Origin: Bufo bufo | Taxonomy: Eukaryota > Chordata > Amphibia > Anura > Bufonidae | Assembly (NCBI RefSeq): GCF_905171765.1 | Contig: NC_053390.1 | Location: 503,541,336-503,605,335, forward strand | Length of the DNA: 64,000 nucleotides | Direction: 5' to 3' | Part shown: positions 54,433 to 63,947 of the stretch, piece by piece | Numbering within the stretch: the first letter of the stretch is position 1 | How the letters are laid out: every line of letters starts with the position of its first letter | The notes under the pieces: model-generated | The model's database searches: none | What the model was told of the DNA's origin: nothing | What the model saw: only the letters and a program-made list of their open reading frames with translations | Program-made: the position numbers and the translations under genes

Positions 54433-55009
54433 AGAGTTTATTAGTTAAAAGAATCAAATGAGTCAGAGACTCATTTGATTCCTTGAGTTAAAATAATCCT
54501 GTCACCGAGTCCATGCCAGGCTTCCTGCTCTGCTACATTGCTGAAAGCACCCTGTACACACACAGCTCTGCTACATTGCTGCAAGCACCCTGTACACACA
54601 CAGCTCTGCTAAATTGCTGCAAGCACCCTGTACACACACAGCTCTGCTACATTGCTGCAAGCACCCTGTACACACACAGCTCTGCTACATTGCTGCAAGC
54701 ACCCTGTACACACACAGCTCTGCTACATTGCTGCAAGCACACTGTACACACACAGCTCTGCTACATTGCTGCAAGCACCCTGTACACACACAGCTCTGCT
54801 ACATTGCTGCAAGCACCCTGTACACACACAGCTCTGCTACATTGCTGCAAGCACCCTGTACACACACAGCTCTGCTACATGCAATACTATACCACCCCCT
54901 TCCCCGGACGGACTTGTCAGGAGACAGGGAGCCGCAGAGCAGGAAGTCTGGCGGCAGGGACTCGGTGACACGTCTCTGACTCATTCGATTCTTTTAACTA
55001 ATAAACTCA
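54433..55009. repeat. Inverted arms enclosing the 38-bp minisatellite
   Basis: Left arm 54433-54470 (GAGTTTATTAGTTAAAAGAA...) pairs with right arm 54972-55009 (...TTCTTTTAACTAATAAACTC). A second pair lies inside (TGTCACCGAGTCC near 54500 with GGGACTCGGTGACA near 54957). The left arm itself ends in a small palindrome, AATCAAATGAGTC/GACTCATTTGATT (54452-54480). Confidence 0.92.
54528..54880. repeat. Tandem array, 38-bp unit, nine copies plus partial
   Basis: CTCTGCTACATTGCTGCAAG begins each unit at 54528, 54566 and onward every 38 bp until 54870. Units are almost identical (one 'aaattgctg', one 'gcacactg' variant). Open frames of 120-170 codons across it are by-products, since 38 bp shifts the frame from unit to unit and reads the same peptide in each. 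Confidence 0.96.
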
Positions 55010-55353
55010 GACGATTCTCTGAGTCCCTGCGACTCCCCCTGTGCTGTGAGTCAGTGCTGGACTGCTGGTTGCCTCTGATTGGTTGGAGGGTGGGGAGGGG
55101 CGGGTCTAGCTTCCACTGTCGGCTCCTATTACACTGCCTGCTGCTGCCTCTGTGCTACTGAGGTTGTGAGTACAGAGAGGGAGAGGATCGCAGGGGGTTT
55201 CAAGTTGTTCACATAGGAATATTACTATTACAGTGAGCAGGGCCCGGTGTTATGTTATTCTGGGGCGGGCCCCCATCCCGGCCGGGCCCTCGGACCATGT
55301 CCGAAGTGCCCGACCGGTCAGTCCGCCCCTGCACGTTGCTATTTTAGTATGGC

Positions 55354-56163
55354 TGTAAGCTGATCCAGACCGGCTCTTACTGGGAGTAGCCAAAGTGCAG
55401 GGTGGGTGGCTTCTCCCCACGCTCCAGGTCTTTACAGGCCTATATCAAACCCAGCCAGCAGTCTTAGCTGGGTGTGGATTACTCGTCTCTGACAGTGGAA
55501 TGCTGTCAGTCCCTGTGTGTTTTGGGATCTGAAAACTTGTGCTGTGCAAAAGGGCTAGGAGCCGCATTCTGAGAAAAAGGCCCCTAAAGCCTGCTGTGGA
55601 CCAGAGGTGGAGAAACTGCAAACCAGGTGAAGGTTTTTTGTTCTGTGGACTTTTCATGGTGTGAACAAACACCTAGACTGCAAAACGTTGTTTTTCCTTA
55701 TGTGTGAAATAAACACTGAACTGTTTAAAGGGAACCTGTCACCTGGATTTTGTGAATAGAGCTGAGGACATGGGTTGCTAGAGGGCAGCTAGCACGTCCG
55801 CAATATCCAGTCCCCATAGCTCTGTGTGCTTTTATTGTGTAAAAAAAATGATTTGATACATATGCAAATTAACCTGAGATGAGTCAGAGCTTGAAAATAT
55901 GACTCTTCTCTGGTCACACAAGTAAGATATGACTCTTTAATGTTAATTTGCATAAAAGGCGGGAAGTACAAAATGCATAATACTTATTGAATTCGTCTGC
56001 AAAAGAAATTAAAAGTGTAATTTATATGTTTAGGATAACACAATGAACATTTAGAAATGCTCAGTTAGGGTAGCATAGTAGACAGGTTCCCTTTAAGTTT
56101 AAAGACTTTGTAGTTATCTCTATACTGCGTCCGCTAGTCTGTCTACCAGAGCAAATCCCCACA
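55354..56163 (+). repeat. 5' LTR of the gypsy element, with MITE insertion
   Basis: Starts TGTAAGCTGATCCAGACC and ends CAAATCCCCACA, i.e. TG...CA. A polyadenylation signal AATAAA lies at 55708. Directly after the end comes ATTGGTGGAGGATGCG, in the position of a primer-binding site. A MITE occupies 55729-56092; without it the LTR is about 440 bp. The left boundary rests on the TG only. Confidence 0.6.
55729..56092. mobile_element. MITE with AGGGAACCTGTC ends, TTAA target duplication
   Basis: The left end AGGGAACCTGTCACCTGG and the right end GACAGGTTCCCT are inverted repeats, flanked by TTAA at 55725-55728 and 56093-56096. It shares 'ccagtccccatagctctgtg' and 'gatacatatgcaaattaacc' with the truncated copy at 63055-63345. 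Confidence 0.88.
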
Positions 56164-56289
56164 ATTGGTGGAGGATGCGTGCCAACGCAGTGAGGCAGGC
56201 CTGAAGGCCAAAAAGTTTTTGTTTTTCCAGGGCACGAGTGTATGTCCTATATTAAGCCGGCAAGCTTAGGACCCGTGTCCCCTGACAAA

Positions 56290-56837
56290 ATGGAGGCGGT
56301 CGTGAAAGCCCTTGTGGAGGCTAACTTGCAGCAGCGGGAGGCTAACAAGCAGCAGCAGGAAACTAACCAGCTGCTATTGCAACATGTGATGGCATTGCAA
56401 GCGGCAGGAGCGTCTCAGAACGTCCACGATGCCCGCAAAACTGTCCGTGCGGTGATCCCTAAGATGACCCCCTTGGATGACGTTGAGACCTACAGATGTA
56501 GCAGGGGTAACACATACACTCTTAACTAAAATTTCTACGCTACAAGGCCACCAGGAAACTACAGGGGGGTTCCTTTGGGAGGGGGCCTATCAAACCCCAG
56601 AAATCTCCACCCCAGACCCGACGGCAGGTGCCAGCAAAACTCACCCGGGACGTACCCCCTGGAGACCCAGCCCCGGTGGTCTGCTGGCGGTGTCAGGAGC
56701 CTGGACGCATAAGGGCCGACTGTCCCCATCGGGGTGAACCCATGGATATCAACTATGGCTACCGCCACTCATTGTATGCCAGGAAGCTGTGTGCCACAGG
56801 TACATTCGAGACTAAAGACAATAGCCACCTGTGCTAG
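56290..56837 (+). pseudogene. gag remnant of the gypsy element
   Basis: Gag would package the element RNA into particles. The N-terminal part reads MEAVVKALVEANLQQREANK with a Gln/Asn-rich coiled-coil-like stretch and KMTPLDDVETY (to about 56495). After a large deletion of the central part a zinc knuckle follows in another frame (CWRCQEPGRIRADC, with R where the knuckle H is expected, from about 56685) and then CPHRGEPMDINYGY. A stop lies at 56835. It is shorter than a full gag and broken. Confidence 0.75.
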
Positions 56838-57122
56838 GTGGAAGTAGGGGACACTCTGGCGGTGGCACTGCTGGATTCAGGGAGCCTGGTGTCCCTGGTA
56901 AGCAGCTCTTACCTGGTGTCCCTGGTAAGATCTGCCCTGGTGCGGCCCACCGAGTATACTGGCCGAAAAGTCGGCGTTGTATGCATTCATGGAGGACTAT
57001 CCCAGCACCCTGGTCTCTCTGTCAATGGTGGCCGGCAGGGGGACTTATGAGGTGGCCGTCGCCACAAACTAAAAGTATGAACTAATAATTGAAAGAGACT
57101 TCCCCGGTTTCCTGGCACTATG
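56838..57122 (+). pseudogene. Aspartic protease remnant of the gypsy element
   Basis: Reads GDTLAVALLDSGSLVSLVSS with the catalytic DSG at 56874-56882, then VGVVCIHGGLSQHPG. A shift near 57030 and a stop near 57070 precede YELIIERDFPGFLALW, whose ERDF replaces the usual GRDF. In the intact family the enzyme cleaves the Gag-Pol polyprotein. Confidence 0.78.
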
Positions 57123-57525
57123 GCCGGATACGAAAGTTACCGATACCCGTGAGACAGATGTAACCCTAGCAGAGTGGCCCGGCTCAGGGGGGATACCAGA
57201 ACCCTGGGAACCTGAGTTCGAAGGGCCAGCGGTAGGGGTGACCGCCACTTCGGTGGAAGAGGGGGAGACAACCCAGCTAAGTGTGATGGTGGGAGACATG
57301 GAGGACTTGCCGCCGGGTCCTGAGGTGGCAGACCTCAATGTCTCCGGGGATAATTTTGGTTCTGCACAACACCGGGAACCAACTCTATTCCAAGCCTGGG
57401 AAAATGTATTAATAATAGATGGGGAACCACAACAACCGTGGGCAGAATTAGTGTTTCCCCGTTTTGTGGTTCATCAAGTTATGTTGTAACGGGTAAACCA
57501 GCTGCGAGGTGAATCCATTGAACAG
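57123..57525 (+). pseudogene. Linker between protease and integrase
   Basis: Acidic, Pro/Glu-rich reading frame (DTRETDVTLAEWPGSGG, EGETTQLSVMVGDMEDLPPG, FPRFVVHQVML) with a stop at 57487-57489. No domain is recognised. An acidic spacer of this kind between protease and integrase fits the inferred gmr1-like polyprotein but has no assigned role. Confidence 0.55.
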
Positions 57526-58675
57526 TTGGTGGTGCCCCAGGCTTATCGCAAACTCGTGTTAGAGTTAGCCCACCAGCATGTTCTCGGGGGTCATCTGGGA
57601 ATGCAGAAAACACAGGACCGGATACTAAAACGGTTTTACTGGCCCAGTGTGTTCAGAGAGGTAGAAGAATATTGTAAGTCTTGCTCAATCTGCCAGATAA
57701 CGAGCCCCCAGACATATTTCCGTAGTCCCCTGGTACCCCTCCCGATTATCGAGGTCCCGTTTGATACCCGTGAGACAGATGAGCGAATCTCTATGGATCT
57801 CGTATGCCCGGTACTGAAGTCCGCTAGAGGGCACCCAACACATCTTGGTCATCCTTGATTACGCCACTCAGTACCTGAAGGTGGTGCAACTGCTTCATAC
57901 ATCAGCCAAACTCATAGCTAAGGAGTTAATGGCAATGTTTTCTCAAGTGGGTCTGCCTAAGGAGGTTCTGACTAACCAAGGGACCCCGTTCATGTATAAG
58001 TTCATAAGGGAACTCTGTAAGTTGCTCCACATAAAACAGCTACGGACGTCCGTGTATCATCCGCAAACGGATGATCTGGTAGAGAGGTTTAATCAAACAT
58101 TAAAAAAATATGCTAAAAGAGTGGTGTCTAAGGATGGGAGGGACTGGGACCTTCTTCTGCCCTATCTCATGTTCGCAGTGTGAGAGGTGCCCCAGGCGTC
58201 TACTGGGTTCTCGCCCTTCGAACTGCTATACGGCAGACACCCTCGCGGTCTGTTGAATGTGGCCAAAGAGGCGTGGGAACAACAACCCACACCGCACAAA
58301 AGTGTTGTTGAGTACGTCACCCAGATGCAAGGATGGATAGAAACAGTGTTACCTCTGGTTAGGGAGCATATGGAGGCAGCGCAGCGAGCCCAGAGTAGGG
58401 TCTATAATCGGCAGGCTTAGGTTCGGAACTTTAACCCGAGTGATCAGGTGTTAGTTCTGGTACCAACCGTAGACAGTAAGTTCCTAGCTAGGTGGCAGTG
58501 GCCCTACGAGATACTTGGAAAAATTGGAGAGGTAGATTACAAGGTACACCAGCCAGGGAGGCGAAAGCCGGAGCAGGTGTACCAGGTGAATCTGTTCAAA
58601 CCATGGAAAGATAGGGAAACCTGTACTGAAGACAGCCCGCGGCCAGGGTTTCTAGGGAAAGCGGTCTCTGTCTGA
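57526..58675 (+). pseudogene. Integrase of the gypsy element, located before RT
   Basis: Integrase joins the element cDNA to host DNA. The HHCC zinc-binding region reads HQHVLGGHLGMQKTQ then CKSCSICQ (about 57570-57695). The core shows ISMDLVCPV (first D), LTNQGTPF (about 57968-57991, N at 57974-57976 where the second D is expected) and DDLVERFNQTLKKY (E). A frameshift near 57850 and stops near 58183 and 58420 break it. The C-terminal part (FLARWQWPYEILGKIGEVDY, VNLFKPWKDRE) has the GPY/F-like style of Ty3/gypsy integrases, here with WPYEI. Confidence 0.88.
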
Positions 58676-60124
58676 AGTGAGGGAAGCGGCTGCCACAGTG
58701 AAAATTGCTGACAGCCTCTCTTCTAAACAGGCTCAGGAAGCCAGGGAGTTCATTAGTCGGAACACGGATGTGTTCTCGGACCTCCCTGGACGCAATTTCC
58801 ATAATCCGGCATAACATTATTACTGAGCCTCAGGCAAAAGTCCGGTTAAAACCATACTGGGTACCCGAGGCTCGGCAACAAGTCATTGCGGAGGAAGTGC
58901 AGATAATGCTGCGGCTAGACATCATTGAGGAGTCCAAAAGTGAATGGGCCAATCCGATAGTCTTAATTCCCAAGTCGGATGGGACATTACGGTTCTGTAA
59001 CGAATTTTCGCAAACTAAACGAAATCTCTAAGTTTGATGCATATCCCATGCCTCGGGTGGATGAGCTTATTGAGAGGTTAGGCCAAGCTCGGTATTTTTC
59101 TGTTGTAGGCCTCACCAAAGGGTACTGACAGGTACCCTTGACGGAGGCTGCCAAAGATAAAACTGCCTTCATCACACCAGAAAGGCTATACCAATATAAG
59201 GTGTTAGGTGTTTGGTCTGCATGGCGCCCCTGCCACTTTTCAACGGCTCATGGACATTGTACTTTGTCCACATCATCAGTACGCTTCGGCTTACCTGGAC
59301 GATATTGTCATTGATAGTACCGACTGGGAAAGTCATCTACTAAAAGTGCAGGCAGTAGTGGACTCCCTTAGGAAGGCTGGACTAACCGCTAATCCCAAAA
59401 AATGTGCGTTAGGGTTAGAGGAGACTAAGTACCTGGGGTAGGTCATTGGATGCGGAGTCATCAAACCCCAAGTAAATTAAATAGAGGCGATTCAGAATTG
59501 GCCCCGACCTGTCACCACTAGGCAAATAAAGTCATTCCTGGGAATGGTGGGCTATTATATGAAGTTCGTTCCCTATTTTGCCAATTTAGCGGCTCCGTTG
59601 ACAGGGCTCCTGAAGGGACGGAAGTCCGTGATGATCCGCTGAAATGACCAGGCGGAAGAGGCTTTTTCCACATTGAAGTAAGTCCTGTGCGGGTCACCGG
59701 TTTTGGTGATGCCCAACTTCAAGAGGGAGTTTGTGGTACAGACCGATGCCTCTGAAGTAGGCCTCAGAGCTGTACTCTCTCAGGAAATCAATAGGGAGGA
59801 ACATCCCGTTGTTTTCCTTAGCCGCAAACTTACCCCAGCCGAGACTAGGTACAGTATAGTGGAGAGAGAGTGCCTGGCCATCAAGTGGGCACTCGAGTCT
59901 CTCTGCTATTATCTGTTGGGGAGAAAGTTCCATCTGGTGACCGACCACTCCCCTCTCAAGTGGATGAGCCAAGCCAAAGAGAGGAATGCTCGGGTTATAA
60001 GATGGTTCTTGTTACAGAACTTCAAGTTCTCAGTGGAACACAGGGCAGGACGCTTACAGGGAAACGCGAATGCCCTGTCCTGGGTACACTGTCTGGCAAG
60101 TTGTGAGGAATATGGATTAATATG
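58676..60124 (+). pseudogene. Reverse transcriptase and RNase H of the gypsy element
   Basis: RT copies the element RNA, RNase H removes it. The RT begins near VRLKPYWVPEARQQVIAEEV (58840) with NPIVLIPKSDGTLRFCN, YPMPRVDELIERLG, FGLHGAPATFQRLMD and the catalytic YLDD at 59292-59303. The connection (FLGMVGYYMKFVPYFANLAAPL) leads into RNase H with VVQTDASEVGLRAVLSQ (D at 59745-59747), SIVERECLAIKWALES, TDHSPLKWM and QGNANALSW. Frameshifts lie near 59010 and 59205, and stops near 59128, 59441, 59479, 59641 and 59682. This domain pair stands after integrase. Confidence 0.9.
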
Positions 60125-60129
60125 AGATA

Positions 60130-61742
60130 CAGTGGGGGAAATAATTATTTGACCCCTCACTGATTTTGTAAGTTTGTCCAATGACAAAGAAATGAAAAGT
60201 CTCAGAACAGTATCATTTCAATGGTAGGTTTATTGTAACAGTGGCAGATAGCACATCAAAAGGAAAATCGAAAAAATAACTTTAAATAAAAGATAGCAAC
60301 TGATTTGCATTTCATTGAGTGAAATAAGTATTTGAACCCCTACCAACCATTAAGAGTTCTGGCTCCCACAGAGTGGTTAGACACTTCTACTCAATTAGTC
60401 ACCCTCATTAAGGACACCTGTCTTAACTAGTCACCTGTATAAAAGACACCTGTCCACAGAATCAATCAATCAAGCAGACTCCAAACTCTCCAACATGGGA
60501 AAGACCAAAGAGCTGTCCAAGGATGTCAGAGACAAAATTGTAGACCTGCACAAGGCTGGAATGGGCTACAAAACCATTAGCAAGAAGCTGGGAGAGAAGG
60601 TGACAACTGTTGGTGCGATTGTTCGAAAATGGAAGGAGCACAAAATGACCATCAATCGACCTCGCTCTGGGGCTCCACGCAAGATCTCACCTCGTGGGGT
60701 GTCAATGGTTCTGAGAAAGGTGAAAAAGCATCCTAGAACTACACGGGAGGAGTTAGTTAATGACCTCAAATTAGCAGGGACCACAGTCACCAAGAAAACC
60801 ATTGGAAACACATTACACCGCAATGGATTAAATCCTGCAGGGCTCGCAAGGTCCCCCTGCTCAGGAAGGCACATGTGCAGGCCCGTCTGAAGTTTGCCAA
60901 TGAACACCTGAATGATTCAGAGAGTGACTGGGAGAAGGTGCTGTGGTCTGATGAGACCAAAATAGAGCTCTTTGGCATTAACTCAACTCGCTGTGTTTGG
61001 AGGAAGAAAAATGCTGCCTATGACCCCCAAAACACCGTCCCCACCGTCAAGCATGGGGGTGGAAACATTTTGCTTTGGGGGTGTTTTTCTGCTAAGGGCA
61101 CAGGACAACTTATTCGCATAAACGGGAAAATGGACGGAGCCATGTATCGTGAAATCCTGAGCGACAACCTCCTTCCCTCTGCCAGGAAACTGAAAATGGG
61201 TCGTGGATGGGTGTTCCAGCACGACAATGACCCAAAACATACAGCAAAGGCAACAAAGGAGTGGCTCAAGAAGAAGCACATTAAGGTCATGGAGTGGCCT
61301 AGTCAGTCTCCGGACCTTAATCCAATCGAAAACCTATGGAGGGAGCTCAAGCTCAGAGTTGCACAGAGACAGCCTCGAAACCTTAGGGATTTAGAGATGA
61401 TCTGCAAAGAGGAGTGGACCAACATTCCTCCTAAAATGTGCGCAAACTTGGTCATCAATTACAAGAAACGTTTGACCTCTGTGCTTGCAAACAAGGGTTT
61501 TTCCACCAAGTATTAAGTCTTTTTTTGTTAGAGGGTTCAAATACTTATTTCACTCAATGAAATGCAAATCAGTTGCTATCTTTTATTTAAAGTTATTTTT
61601 TCGATTTTCCTTTTGATGTGCTATCTGCCACTGTTACAATAAACCTACCATTGAAATGATACTGTTCTGAGACTTTTCATTTCTTTGTCATTGGACAAAC
61701 TTACAAAATCCGTGAGGGGTCAAATAATTATTTCCCCCACTG
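60130..61742 (+). mobile_element. Tc1-like element E, young copy
   Basis: The ends CAGTGGGGGAAATAATTATT and AATAATTATTTCCCCCACTG are the tips of inverted repeats of about 210 bp that appear identical except for one base (cctcactgatt versus cctcacggatt) and the inner edge. TA flanks both sides (60128-60129, 61743-61744). It inserted at the 3' side of the gypsy element. Low repeat divergence implies recent transposition. Confidence 0.95.
60495..61516 (+). pseudogene. Tc1-like transposase of element E, single frameshift
   Basis: Starts [20 protein letters not shown] at 60495 and ends [14 protein letters not shown] at 61516, the normal family length of about 340 residues. Helix-turn-helix regions and the hinge [13 protein letters not shown] come first. 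The catalytic motifs are all present: [22 protein letters not shown] and [15 protein letters not shown]. The only visible defect is a frame change between about 60833 and 60880 (NGLNPAG in one frame, ARLKFANEH in the next), consistent with loss of one base. It could be a real mutation or a sequencing error in a C-run. Close in type to element A. Confidence 0.92.
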
Positions 61743-61744
61743 TA

Positions 61745-61913
61745 TATGTATACTGTGTATTTGTATGCTCAATCACACAGCCAAAGAAAATCTATAGCTG
61801 AGTCTATAGCTCTATGGTATATGCAGTTAAAATAATAGGCATTTAACTTCTCTGAAATGCTATTGAATAAGTGGTAATTTTAAATATTTGCAAGAGTTAT
61901 TAAGACTGTAGAA
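61745..61913. other. Short unassigned sequence with half tRNA-like copy
   Basis: At about 61800-61835 'gagtctatagctctatgg' and 'atatgcag' resemble the first half of the tRNA-like sequence that follows at 61914. No gene otherwise. Confidence 0.45.
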
Positions 61914-61990
61914 GAGCCTATAGCTCAATGGTAATATTGTTGGCTGCTTTGCAAACTATAGGTTCTTGGGTTCAAGACCCAATAGAGCTT
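61914..61990 (+). pseudogene. tRNA-Ala(UGC)-like sequence
   Basis: Contains the A-box TATAGCTCAATGG, an anticodon-loop-like CTTTGCAA with TGC in the anticodon position, and the B-box GGGTTCAAGACCC with a good T-stem (TTGGG/CCCAA). The acceptor ends GAGCCTA and TAGAGCT pair only in part, and the anticodon stem is weak. It is probably a tRNA pseudogene or SINE-derived, not a working tRNA. Confidence 0.6.
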
Positions 61991-61996
61991 ATTAAC

Positions 61997-63050
61997 CCCT
62001 TAAGGACCCATGATGTACATGTACGTCATCTCTGGCCGTGACTTAAGGACCAGAGAAGTACATGTACGTCATGGTAATCGGGCGGGTGTAGGAGCTGCGC
62101 CAGCCCGATCAGCGGCAGGGGTCCGGCTGACACTTAGGCATCGTTGCTGCCTTCTGTGACAGCCTGTGAGATCCAGCCCCCTGGATCTCACAGGCAGGAA
62201 GGCTATAAGTGTATTACAGTGTGCAATACACTTACAGCCAATGCATGACAATACAGAAGCATTGTCATGCATTGTAAGGGGGATCAGACCCCCAAAAGTT
62301 GAAGTCCCAGACAAAGAAAAAGTTTAAAAAATAAAGTTTTCGATTTTTTTTTTTTAAGTTTCAAGTAATAAATAAAAATATCCTTTTGACAAAATAAAGG
62401 GACAAAAATTGTAAATAAAAGGGAAGTAAAGAAAAGTACACATATTAGGTATCGCCGCATCCGTATTGACCGGCTCTATAAAACTATCATATGACCTAAC
62501 CCCTCAGGTAAACACCGTCAAAAATTTAAAACTGTGCTAAATAAACCATTTTTTGGTCACCTTACATCACTAAAAGTGCAACACCAAGCGATCAAAAAGG
62601 CGTATACCCGTAAAATAGTACCAATCTAACCGTCACCTCATCCCGCAAAATATGAGCCCCTACCTAAGACAATCGCCAAAAAATAAAAAAAAATATGGCT
62701 CAGAATATGGAGACACTAAAACATCGTTTTTCTTTGTTTCAAAAATGCTGTTATTGCATAAAACTTAAGTAAATAAAAAAAGTATACGTATTAGGTATTG
62801 CCACGTCTATAACAACCTGCTCTATAAAAATACCACATGACCTAACCCCTCAGGTGATCACCGTAAAAAAAAGAAAAGCTATTTTTTTGTCACCTTACAT
62901 AACAAAAAGTCTAATAGCAAGCGATCAAAAAGTCATATGCACCCCAAAATAGTGCCAATCAAACCATCATCTCATCCTCCAAAAATCATACCCTAACTAA
63001 TACAATCGCCCAAAAACTGAAAAAACTATGGCTCTCAGACTATGGAGACA
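61997..63050 (-). mobile_element. TTAA-ended repeat with 'gtacatgtacgtcat' start and family B body
   Basis: TTAA (61993-61996) is followed by CCCCTTAAGGACCCATGATG and two copies of AGTACATGTACGTCAT-like sequence. Hairpins follow: CTGTGAGATCCAG/CTGGATCTCACAG (about 62164-62192), TAAGTGTATT/AATACACTTA and AATGCATGACAAT/ATTGTCATGCATT. From 62440 two diverged family B copies run in reverse orientation (taggtatcgccgcat..., taggtattgccacgt...). No coding region. Confidence 0.72.
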
Positions 63051-63054
63051 CTAA

Positions 63055-63345
63055 TACCCAGTCCCCTAGCACATCTGCAATACCCAGTCCCCATAGCTCT
63101 GTGTGCTTTTATTGTGTATAAAAACCGATTTGATACATATGCAAATTAACCTGAGATGAGTCCTCTTCCTGACTCATCTCACATACAGCACTCATCTCAG
63201 GTTCATTTGCATATGTATCAAATCGTTTTTTTTACACAATAAAACCACACAGAGCTATGGGGACTGGGTATTGTGGATGTGCTAGCGGCCATTTAGCAAC
63301 CCATGTCCTCAGCTCTATACCCAAAATCTCGGTGACAGGTTCCCT
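63055..63345. mobile_element. Left-truncated TTAA MITE
   Basis: The right end GGTGACAGGTTCCCT is followed by TTAA (63346-63349). The interior is palindromic (gatacatatgcaaattaacc / ttcatttgcatatgtatc). The left terminus is missing. Same family as 55729-56092. Confidence 0.8.
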
Positions 63346-63349
63346 TTAA

Positions 63350-63945
63350 CAAAGTTTGAAAAATCTGTTTTGTATACCTTGAGGGGTGTAATTTCTAAAA
63401 GGGGTCACTTTTTTGGAGTTTCTACTCTAGGGGTGCATCAGGGGGTCTTCAAATGTGACATGGCAGCTTAAAAATATCCCTGTGAAATGTGCTTTCCAAA
63501 AACCACATGGCGTTCCTTTCCTTCTGTGCAATGCCGTGTGCTCATACAGCAGTTTACGACCACATATGGGGTGTTTCTGTAAACTACAGAATCAGGGCAA
63601 TAAATATTAGGTTTTGTTTGGCTGTTAACCCTTGCTTTGTTAGTGGCAAAAAAATTATTAAATTGGAAAATCTGCCAAAAAAGTTAAATTCTGAAATTTC
63701 ATCTCCATTTTCCATTAATTCTTGTGGAACACCTAAAGGGTTAAAAAAGTTTGTAAAATCAGTTTTGAATACCTTGAGGGGTGTAGTTTCTAAAATTCGG
63801 TCATTTTTGGGTGGTTTTTATTATGTAAGCCTCACAAAGTGACTTCAGTCCTGAAATGGTCATTAAAAAGTGGGTTTTGGAAAGATTTGCTTCTAAACTT
63901 CTAAGCCTTCTAACGGCCCCAAAAAATAAAATGGCATTCACAAAA
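63350..63945 (+). mobile_element. TTAA-type repeat, family A copy 4, partial
   Basis: Contains 'gaggggtgtaatttctaaaa', 'gtttacgaccacatatgggg', 'tgtggaacacctaaagggtt' and 'ttattatgtaagcctcacaa', as in the other copies. The terminus is not reached because the sequence switches near 63945. The frame at 63489-63842 is not a gene. Confidence 0.72.
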
Positions 63946-63947
63946 TG

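Larger units (their letters stand above)
52322..55331. mobile_element. 3.0-kb non-autonomous hAT-type element with minisatellites
   Basis: The ends CAGGGGCGGACTGA and TCAGTCCGCCCCTG are inverted repeats, and both are flanked by a perfect 8-bp duplication CACGTTGC (52314-52321 and 55332-55339). The 8-bp duplication and the CAGGG-type end fit hAT. No transposase is encoded. The interior holds a palindrome (52875-52969), inverted repeats near 53030-53215, a 30-bp G-rich minisatellite and a 38-bp minisatellite between inverted arms. Confidence 0.92.
55354..60127 (+). mobile_element. Ty3/gypsy retrotransposon, gmr1-like domain order, decayed
   Basis: A 5' LTR, a primer-binding region and gag, then protease, integrase, reverse transcriptase and RNase H in that order. 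Integrase upstream of RT is unusual for Ty3/gypsy and is the hallmark of the gmr1-like group known from fish and other deuterostomes. Stops and frameshifts occur in every domain. The 3' end is missing: Tc1-like element E begins at 60130 and no 3' LTR is visible beyond it. A minus-strand fragment of the same family lies at 22442-23710. Confidence 0.85.

Noticed and set aside
54513..55161. Plus-strand frames encoding CTHTALLHCCKHPV-type repeats
   Set aside because: They reflect the 38-bp tandem array; the same peptide appears in each frame because the unit length shifts the phase.
56559..56768. Minus-strand frame opposite the gag zinc knuckle
   Set aside because: Shadow of the plus-strand retrotransposon sequence.
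61914..61990. Functional tRNA gene
   Set aside because: Acceptor and anticodon stems pair poorly although the internal promoter boxes are good.
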